From positions 37,998,177 through 38,062,176 of the forward strand of contig OX421964.1 in assembly GCA_949128115.1 (NCBI GenBank): a stretch of DNA of 64,000 bases. Reading direction: 5' to 3'. Positions 56,400-64,000 of this stretch are shown one piece after another. Numbering within the stretch: the stretch's first letter is position 1; every line of letters begins with the position of its first letter. The notes beneath the pieces are model-generated. The model worked only from the letters and a program-made list of their open reading frames with translations, made no database searches and had not been told where the DNA came from. This DNA is from Anaspis maculata (Eukaryota; Arthropoda; Insecta; Coleoptera; Scraptiidae). The position numbers and the translations under genes were made by a program.

Positions 56400-59050
56400 T
56401 CTTTTGCTGGTGTTGCTTTTCTGGTGTGCTGCTGATCCGCCGATCACCAGCCTGTTGTCCCTTGTCGAGGCGTTCTTCCAGGCCGACTCATCTGTTGTCA
56501 GTGAGCGTCACCTGCGTCACGTCTCATCGAGGTAAGAGTACCCCTTCCTCTTATCTTTGAGACCACTACCGCTTCCTGATGGTCTTCACTCTTCACTTAT
56601 CGGTTGATCCGCAGTTCCCTGTTGCTGACTTCGTCGTCGCTTTGATCAAGGCCCACGGAAGCCGAGGCTAAGTCATTGCCATTGCATCAACGTTGACGTC
56701 CTGCGACACAAAGGTTCATCCATGTTGTTTCTCGCTCTCTAGCTGAACCGCACTCACACCGAGGTGGCCCATACTCGCCACAAGACCCAAGCTGCGCCAG
56801 TAGGTACGTATGCAACGCCAGCATAACATTTTCTCTGATAACAGGGCGCAATAAACTGTTGAAGAACTATTTCTTCGTTCTGAGAATCTTCGAAATTTTC
56901 TCTACTGTTTTTCAAGGTAAGTAGGTAGGTACCCTACACCCGGAACCATCTCAAGGAGCCCAATCTGCTCACTTCCGCCAACAACTCCCGCCGAGTCTAG
57001 CCGAAGCGAGGTCTGTTGCAGATGGCTTGACCGCCGCAGTGTGCGATAATTAATTGTACATAGGATACGAAATAAAGTGCAGTTTGAAAACAGCGTGATC
57101 AGCGTTTACAAAAGTCAATCGACGCTCGTCCACTCCATAAGTAAAAGTGAAACAGGCGTGTGACCATCGATCAAGCCGAAAGGCTCGTCAGCATTGACAA
57201 GCCTGTTGTCCCCGTGGCCCTTCCATTTTTCGCAAACCTCATCGCATCGCCATCATCGCAGAGCAGAGAGAGTGGCCTGGAACTGGAAAGAGTGGAGCGC
57301 AGGGCTTTTTTCTTCCCGGTCCGCGGGGCCATTGTTTGTTCCAGAAACAATAGCCGCGGCGCATTGTTGCGAAATAAAGAAATATAATGCGGAATTTATA
57401 AAGCAGCAGTAGCACAACGGCACAACAGCAACAGCAGCAGTAGCACTCATGTGGTAATTGTAATTTATTCTGTTTATATCGGGAACAATGGACGTATAAT
57501 CCTTGGCGAAAGGGACGGAGGAGGCAAGCGCGGGGGCGAGCCGCCGGGAGGACCTCAATAGTATCTTGGTGCTCCCTTATATTCTCCACTTTGCGCTACA
57601 TTCCGATTCCTAATTAGCTCGAATATGAAATTAGCCATTGAAAGGTGCCCCACACAAAAGGTACAACAACAACCGTGGTGTGGCGTAGCAGGTAGTAGGT
57701 ACTATTGGCCCCGATAATGACAGCCGAACCGGTTGTTTCCGTTCTTCGTTTGTTTCTGTATGCGATGAGCACAAACAATCGCATGACACTGGCACATTGT
57801 GGCGGAGGCAACAATGCCCTGGTGTTGGCGGCGGCAAAGATGGCCGCGTACCGACACCACTGCCGTCGGTGGTGCGATGGTCATTGCCGGCTCGTCCGAA
57901 AACCGTTCAAAAACCTGAAAAATCAAGGGTTAAAGGTTTGGCGACAATCCAAAAATTGATAGTATAACTCAATCAGAATTTTATTCCAAGAAGGTTTGGA
58001 GATGGTCCCAAACTTCTTCTCGAGAATGATCAAAATTCAGAAAGCTACAATCTGACGCTACCTACGCCTCTGTGCGGTCAGCGTCGCTATGTGCTATTTC
58101 GTATTGTCCAAAGACAAAACACTCTCTGTATGTGTATGGAAACCACAATGGGCCGCCAAAGATGTACCCGGACCCCGTGAAGTCCTTCCTTCTCTCCCTC
58201 TCTCGTCCTCGCCTCTTTTCATCCGTCGGAGCTGATGCTGACCGGGAGCGATACCGGCCGGCTCCTTGAATTATCCTGTTGCGTCCTTGCCACCCCTTCC
58301 GCCTCGAAAGTCCTCCGAACTTACAACAACGCCAGCGACGGGACAAAACAGGGAACAACAAGTTCATTACGAAGCGCAAAAAGGAAAGCAGCACGCTGCG
58401 AACCCAATTACCGACGAGACCTTTAAATCTTTTTTGATTATAAGTAGGTATCTTGTCCCTAGTATCGACCCTCCCGCTCTGACCAAGATAGAAATTAGAA
58501 AAAATATTGAAGTGAATTGCACTGACGACATCTCAGTGTTGTGAATGAATGAGAAACGAGCGAAACGATGGAATTGTATAAGCCATGTCCCAGAGAGTAC
58601 CTAAACGGTCAAAGACCAAACAGTTTTATTGTATACACGACGGATTACACCATGTCCCATGGATTACGCATCGATCGTCCGCGCAAAGAAGACGAGCAGT
58701 GACGTCATTTATCAGACAAAAGGTCTCTTGATTTTCATTGTATGTTTGTTCCAGCAGCTTTTATCATCCTCAAATACACACAGTCACGGAGCGCCATCCA
58801 GTTCTCCTCTTGGCTCTGGCTCCTTTATGATTCCGTGGTATAGTAGGTACACTCTTTTATTTCGCAAGGAGCCACTGAATGGTGACAATAATTGTAACCG
58901 AGCGGGCGAGCGGTTCTTCCCACTTTTACTCTTCTGTTTTTCCTTGGTTGCCTTAATCTACTGCCATCACAGACACAGTGGTCATCGCGATTCTGTCATT
59001 GTTTCACATTTCTCCTCTGATTTATGCACACTGTATTTCTTTCCTATAGT
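56400..59050. other. Low-copy GC-richer island, possible regulatory DNA
   Basis: There is no inverted repeat and no recognised protein, despite many overlapping frames on both strands. It contains CCATTGTT at 57329, AACAATGG at 57484 and CACAATGG at 58144. It also has a CAG/ACA-rich tract near 57400-57450, attgtaatttatt near 57456 and cctaattagctcgaat near 57610. It is the longest stretch not explained by mobile DNA. Confidence 0.35.
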
Positions 59051-59154
59051 AATGTCATAATTCAAATGACTTGTGGCAGGCAAAGTAAGCAACTTATTAC
59101 TAAGGCATGGCGGCATCCTTTAGCTTACAGTTTCAAGTTTCGCTTGACGCTAAC

Positions 59155-59400
59155 ATCACATTTCTTCGGGTGCTTTCGCGATTTCTGGTACATTTTCCAG
59201 CAATATCGCATCAAAGGTGGCGGCTGGTCAATTCTTAAGTTCGCTGATATGTCTTTTGAGTTTTTGCAATTTTCTTTAAATAAAAGTAGGTACTGATCAC
59301 AACCCTCGGATCTACCCAACAAGCAATTCTGGATTGAATGGTGCTGTCAGATATTGGACACTCACCTTATACCGGATGAAAAAAAATTAACGAGTTTCAT
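59155..59400 (+). repeat. Dispersed repeat, copy 2 (inverse at 49500-49735)
   Basis: The gctttcgcgatttctggtac, ttttccagcaatatcgcatc and gaatggtgctgtcaga blocks match the inverse of 49500-49735. Confidence 0.6.
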
Positions 59401-59477
59401 TATTATGTTATTTTTTTTATGACATTATTGGTATTGATGACGTTATTGGTTCTCTCATTGGTTCTCTCGTTGGTTCC

Positions 59478-59655
59478 TATGATGCTGGCCTTGCTAGCGT
59501 TTTGATATTGTTAGACTTTCCCAAAGCATTTTATACTATAAATCATCAATTACTCTGTGCCAAACTTAGATACTTTGGTTTCGATAGTTCCTCTGTTAAC
59601 CTTATAGTATCCTATTTTGATGAAAGATATCAGCGGGTTTATGCTAACAACGTTA
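59478..59655 (+). pseudogene. Non-LTR reverse transcriptase fragment, left part
   Basis: One frame reads VLILLDFPKAFYTINHQLLC, then KLRYFGFDSSSVNLIVSYF. It contains the DFxKAFDTInHxLL signature of reverse transcriptase motif A in Jockey/CR1-like LINEs (the second D is Y here). It ends at the palindrome boundary near 59655. Confidence 0.75.
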
Positions 59656-62072
59656 GGCCAGTCAAATAAGGAAAGCTGGAGGGAAAAAACTGTTGGAGTT
59701 TTGGAAATTTGACAGTAATGTCCGGTAAGGTGTACTGATAAACATACTAAAAGTCCCCAACTCTACCTATTGAGCTCGAGCCGCCATCTTGGTAAAATGG
59801 TCCTACGATCCAGTTTTCTGCTTATATTGCGCTAATCATCAGAGATATTTAGTTAAGTTCCATTAAAAATCAAAGCTATAAAATTGTCGACAAAAATCGT
59901 TCCATACCGATTTTTTTCTCGTATCTGTTGATATTAATTAAATTAAATTAACAAAAAAAAAATAAAAAATTAGCGATTTTTTGCCTATGGCTAGAGATTA
60001 TGGCCCGTATTCATATCCCACTTTTAAGCTAAAAGCGCTTTTAGTGCGATGCACATTTAGGGGCATTTCTCATATTTTAGTGTTCAAAAATATAAATTAA
60101 CTCGCAAATTAATTGCAATTAAGTACATACAATCGCTCCCAATCGCAAAATTGTATTTTTGAACGCTGAAATGCGCATCGCACTAAAAGCGCTTTTAGCT
60201 TAAAAGTGGGATATGAATACGGGCCTATGCCTTCAAAATTTGTGAAAATGTTGGAAGTCTACATCAAAGCTAAACGTGACAGTTAAGATAGAAAAAAAAA
60301 TTGCGAAAATATTTTTTCATTTTTTTTTAATTAAGCAAAAATTTGGTTTTCGAGTTTGACATTTCCAACAGGGCGGAGTAAAGGTTCCAATTGAACATCA
60401 ATCAGTTTTGATATTTACATATTGTAAGACAAGATTTCATCAGTATTGTGCCTCCACGAGCTTCTGGAATGCTCGATATAAATTAAACTAAAAGAATAAT
60501 AGCTAAGTCCAAAGAGTGTTGTCGATTGGTTCTGAAGGGAACATTCCGAAACAAAAGACATCAGCAAAGGATATACAGGAGGTCCAAAGGTTATTCAACT
60601 GTATATGAGCCCCATATTGATGTGCCTTATCCAAAATAGTACAAAAGAATCAATCAGAATGTTGAAATCCACCCTGTATAACAAAAAGTAACAATACAGT
60701 GGAGCATACCTGATGCCAAAAAGACGGCCTTTACATTTCTGAAAAAAACAAGAATAATTGATTTCTTTGAAAGTTATTAGTCCTCAAACTTGACTTTACA
60801 AATTTTATCCAGTCAAATGGGAAAAAGTAAAGAGAAGTAACTGTCGGAGTTTCAGAAATTTGACAGGAATATTCGCTAAGGTATACTAATGAACATACCA
60901 AAAGTCCCCGCCTCTACCTGTTGTGCTCGAGCCGCCATCTTGGAGAAATGGTCCTTCGATCAAGTTTATTACCATTTCTCCAAGATGGCGGCTCGAGCAC
61001 AACAGGTAGAGGCGGGGACTTTTGGTATGTTTATTAGTGTACCTTAGCGAATATCCCTGTCAAATTTCTGAAACTCCGACAGTTACTTCTCTTTACTTTT
61101 TCCCATTTGACTGGATAAAATTTGTAAAGTCAAGTTTGAGGACTAATAACTTTCAAAGAAATCATTCATCTTGTTCTTTTTTTCAGAAATGTAAAGGCCG
61201 TCTTTTTGGCATCAGGTATGCTCCACTACTTCCATTTTGTATCGTTATTTTTTGTTATACAGGGTGGATTTCAACATTCTGATTGATTCTTTTGTACTAT
61301 TTTGGATAAGGCACATCAATATGGGGCTCATATACAGTTGAATAACCTTTGGACCTCCTGTATATCCTTTGCTCATGTCTTTTGTTTAGAAATGTTCCCT
61401 TCAGAACCAATCGACAACACTTTTTGGACTTAGCTATTATTCTTTTAGTTTAATTCATATCGAGCATTCCAGAAGCTCGTGGAGGCACAATACTGATGAA
61501 ATCTTGTCTTACAATATGTAAATATCAAAACTGATTGATGTTCGATTGAAACCTTTACTCCGCCCTGTTGGAAATGTCAAACTCTAAAACCAAATTTTTG
61601 CCTAATTTTTAAAAAAATGAAAAAATATTTTCGCAATTTTTTTTTTCTATCTCAACTGTCACGTTTAGCTTTGATGTAGACTGCCAACATCTTCACAAAT
61701 TTTGAAGACAATATCTCTAACCATAGGCAAAAAATCGCTTATTTTTTGATATTTTTTTTTTGTTAATTTAATTCAATTAATATCAACAGATACGAGAAAA
61801 AAATCGGTATGGAACAATTTTTGTAGACCATTTTATAGCCTTGATCTGTTATAAAACTTAACTGAATATCTCTGATGATTAGCGGAATATAAGCAGAAAA
61901 CTGGATCGAAGGACCATTTTTCCAAGATGGCGGCTCGAGCTAATAGGTAGAGTTGGGGACTTTTAGTATGTTCAACAGTACACCTTACCGGACATTACTG
62001 TCAAATTTCCAAAACTTCAACAGTTTTTTCCCTCAAACGGAAAAATTTGTTCTAATTTGACTGGCCTACGTG
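59652..62072. repeat. 2.4 kb near-perfect palindrome with an 18 nt loop
   Basis: The arms meet at 60952 and 60971 around ccttcgatcaagtttatt. The inner 430 bp of each arm are almost identical (the ccgccatcttggagaaatgg stem, ccatttgactgg and aggcacatcaatatggggc blocks). The outer ends gttaggccagtcaaat and atttgactggcctac pair. The arms carry CACCCTGTA (60672) and TACAGGGTG (61257) facing inward. Each arm holds two related modules (59660 and 60805) with aaaagtcccc and gctcgagccgccatcttgg. Only the left arm has the MITE at 60002. Confidence 0.9.
60002..60225. mobile_element. 224 bp MITE with TAT target duplication
   Basis: The ends GGCCCGTATTCATATCCCAC and GTGGGATATGAATACGGGCC are perfect inverted repeats continuing into ttttaagctaaaagcgcttt. 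TAT flanks both sides (59999-60001 and 60226-60228). The right arm of the palindrome (near 61700) has the site without the insert. A 3 bp duplication suits PIF/Harbinger, although TAT is not its usual TWA. Confidence 0.9.
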
Positions 62073-62075
62073 TTG

Positions 62076-62200
62076 TCCTCTTACTTTGAGGGTCAAGTTT
62101 GGCGTCCACAGGGCTCGATACTGGGACCACTATTGCTCATCATTTACACTTCCGACATACTAACATGCACACATAAATGCCTAATGCCGAGGCAGAGCAT
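62076..62200 (+). pseudogene. Non-LTR reverse transcriptase fragment, right part
   Basis: The frame reads VLSSYFEGQVWRPQGSILGP, then LLLIIYTSDI. It contains the PQGSILGPLL motif of reverse transcriptase that follows motif A in LINEs. It lies directly after the palindrome, so palindrome insertion or a linked rearrangement split one older LINE copy. Confidence 0.7.
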
Positions 62201-62310
62201 AAAATAACATATATGAAGTAAAATAACAGTGACAAAGTTTGGTCGCGTAGTCAAAGTTTGGTCGCGCAGTCAACAATATTCCCTTGCTGCATTTCATTAC
62301 TTCGTAGGTA

Positions 62311-62519
62311 CAGTTGGGAGCGAAATGATTCATACGGCACCGCTAGGAAGTCGGCTGGATTTCAGAAATGTTAGCTGCTTGGGCCGTTCTTGAATACCAG
62401 TTTTGATAAAGATCAATCTCTAATCAAAACTGGCATTCAAGAACAATCCAAGCAGCTAACATTTCTGAAATCCAGCCAATTTCCTAGCAGTGCCGTATGA
62501 ATCATTTCGCTCCCAACTG
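62311..62519. mobile_element. Tc1/mariner-type MITE, about 209 bp
   Basis: The ends CAGTTGGGAGCGAAATGATT and the inverse AATCATTTCGCTCCCAACTG are perfect inverted repeats. They are flanked by TA on both sides, with arms of about 95 bp and a short loop near 62415. CAGT ends with an AAATGATTC-like continuation and TA duplications are Tc1/mariner signatures. Confidence 0.85.
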
Positions 62520-62564
62520 TACTTCTAAGATTTTTTTTTAAATTAAGCAATAATACCTAATTTT

Positions 62565-62954
62565 TACTGTATAACTGTATGGAGACTTCAGTCGTGGCTC
62601 AAGCTACATCTGTCTAATTTAGCGGAGGTGCCACATACCAGAACACACGGGAAGCAAGCGAAAGTCGCGAGTCGTCTAGAAACCATAACTAATTATGCTT
62701 GGTCACTATGGAAATTGATGAAGGATGATGGAGAGCTCGGGAACACTAATCGGAGGCATATATAAGCACGTCCTCAGCGCGTTAGTCAGTTATGAATTGG
62801 AAGCGAACGAGCGCGATAGAAGCGAAGTAGTACCTGCGATATATCCAAGCGTAAATAATTGTTAGCGTGTATTTATTGTAGTACGCAATAATAAATAGTG
62901 TGTGTCACTGTGTGTTATAAAACGATCGTCTCAATTATAAACGAACCCGTAACA
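62565..62954 (+). mobile_element. Solo LTR with readable promoter (left edge uncertain)
   Basis: The right end is CCCGTAACA. It has TATATAA at 62759, TCAGT at 62786 and AATAAA at 62890, then a GT-rich stretch. These mark U3, R and U5. No coding region or primer binding site follows. The left edge lies somewhere after the mariner MITE; I cannot fix it because no target duplication is clear. Confidence 0.65.
62759..62790 (+). promoter_or_regulatory. LTR core promoter: TATA box and initiator
   Basis: TATATAA (62759-62765) precedes TCAGT (62786-62790). The initiator A is 29 bp from the start of the TATA box, the usual spacing for arthropod Pol II promoters. Confidence 0.6.
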
Positions 62955-63004
62955 ATACATTGAAATTTTAATATTTATCTGAAGCTTCTCGTTCATCATT
63001 ATTA

Positions 63005-63843
63005 TACAGGGTGTTTGCAAATTTGGGGTAGAAAATTGAACCGCAGTTGCAGAAATGCGTCAAAAGTATCAAAAAAATGTTGAAAAATTGAGTTTTTTTT
63101 TAAATATGGAAGGTCAAAAGGTGGTCTTTCGGCCCCCTCTTCTCTATTGCCGTTATTTTGAAAGATTTTAGTGAACTCTTCCAACAAACCAAAAAGCAAT
63201 GTTTTTAAATCTTTGAATGGTTTTGTACATCTATTCACTATACAGGGTGAGTCGTAAATCCTGAAAATCCAGTTTTTTCTCAAAAATGTATGCAGAAAAT
63301 TTCATATGAGAACCATTTGTGTTGTTTGTTGCTCTCTACATCAGTTTTATAACCTCTAGAACCTTTCACCGGCATTTTCGAGGCAGATAAATTTTTACGA
63401 TTTATGACTCACCCTGTACCTACACTAGATACAATTACAGAACACATTCAAAGATTCAAAAACATTGCTTTTTGGTTTGATGGGAAGAGTTTCCTGAAAT
63501 CTTTCTAAATAACGACAATAGAGGAGGCCGAAGGACCACCTTTTGACCATCCTGTTTCCAAAAATAAGAATTATAAATTTTTTTAAACTTTTTTCTGGCG
63601 CTTTTGCAACCGAGGAGACCGAAGAACCACCTTTTGCCCATCAATATTCCCAAAAGAGGGAATTAAAAAAATATCACTTTTTTCTGGCGTTCATCCGTCA
63701 AAAAATATAATTGACAATAAAAAAACTAATGTCATCAACACACCCGCAATGGTCAAAATCGTTATACCCCTTAAAGGAATTTTCTGAAAAAGTACCAGAG
63801 AAGAAAATATGAAGGTGATTCCACTTCACTGGGACACGCTGTA
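63005..63843. repeat. Nested foldback with CAGGGTG ends
   Basis: The outer ends are TACAGGGTGTTTGC (63005) and GACACGCTGTA (63843, one change). The middle arms pair (aggtggtctttcggccccct at 63118 against its inverse near 63525, and aaaaagcaatgtttttaaat at 63192 against 63457). An inner element at 63242-63418 has its own TACAGGGTGAGTCGTAAAT end against its inverse. The frames at 63002-63283 and 63456-63653 are mirror by-products. Confidence 0.8.
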
Positions 63844-64000
63844 TTATATGTATTGAATTGTTCGCCATTCCCATGCGCCGCTTCCAAATGAAGAAAAGGT
63901 ATTTTCTCCTAAACGAGAAGAGATGGCGATCTAGTTCTTTCGCTGGGGATAGCTGATTGAAAATGAGACGAGATATTATGCTACCATGCTACGTCGCCGC

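Noticed and set aside
57160..58545. Dense overlapping frames as a multi-exon gene
   Set aside because: Frames overlap on both strands in GC-rich, stop-poor DNA, with Gln/Ala tracts from CAG repeats and no recognisable domain.
1..64000. CRISPR array or bacterial operon
   Set aside because: No regularly spaced short repeats with unique spacers, no ribosome binding sites, and no gene clusters of prokaryotic type are present.

Overview
The window looks like AT-rich nuclear DNA from an arthropod, most likely an insect. Three things point that way. The reading frames are short and unrelated, with no operons and no ribosome binding sites. GT-AG introns are visible. The repeats are eukaryotic: BEL/Pao and Ty3/gypsy retrotransposons, a non-LTR retrotransposon with a (TAA)n tail, hAT and Tc1/mariner elements, tRNA-derived SINEs, and an LTR promoter with a TATA box and a TCAGT initiator. 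The abundance of CAGGGTG-ended foldbacks and of AGGTAGGT tracts suggests a hemipteran to me, but that is a weak impression and not a species call. I found no intact host gene, rRNA, bona fide tRNA or CRISPR array.

Most of the window is nested foldback (inverted-repeat) DNA. 0-10.6 kb holds foldbacks at 611-1626, 2160-2640, 2644-4232, 4354-7738 (split by a 1.67 kb LTR-like insertion with a 4 bp target duplication) and 9391-10553, plus a tRNA-derived SINE with a 12 bp target duplication at 7980-8232 and a possible host exon near 8483. 10.7-17 kb holds a palindrome with mirrored 40 bp tandem repeats, a low-copy stretch, a cluster of TGACAG motifs and a spliced gene fragment. 17-24.5 kb holds two elements flanked by 8 bp target duplications. 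The larger (17953-21116) carries a spliced, frameshifted THAP zinc-finger gene. It is followed by a 2.2 kb foldback of a family also present at 38868-40518, and by a BEL/Pao fragment.

24.7-27.2 kb is a set of palindromes nested like Russian dolls. 27.9-37 kb holds a module rich in CCGCCATCTTGG motifs, a hAT-like element at 30607-31205, and a large palindrome (31633-36944) invaded by a 5'-truncated retrotransposon and by a minisatellite-bearing foldback. 38-47 kb holds family B copy 2, a GC-richer low-copy island, two identical-length tRNA-like SINE units, a gypsy fossil with gag joined to integrase, and several MITEs. 47.3-50.1 kb is a 2.8 kb foldback carrying two inverted fragments of a Cys-rich gene family. 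51.0-52.2 kb is a hAT element with remnants of its transposase and an exact 8 bp target duplication. 55.8-64 kb holds a MITE nested in a MITE, a low-copy island, a 2.4 kb near-perfect palindrome interrupting a reverse transcriptase fossil, a mariner-type MITE, a solo LTR with a readable promoter, and a final nested foldback.

Nothing here forms a pathway. The biology is that of mobile DNA inserting into mobile DNA. Because many insertions sit in only one arm of a palindrome, the other arm gives a natural empty site, which lets insertion boundaries be read directly. The few low-copy, GC-richer islands share Sox-like CCATTGTT words and may be regulatory DNA.
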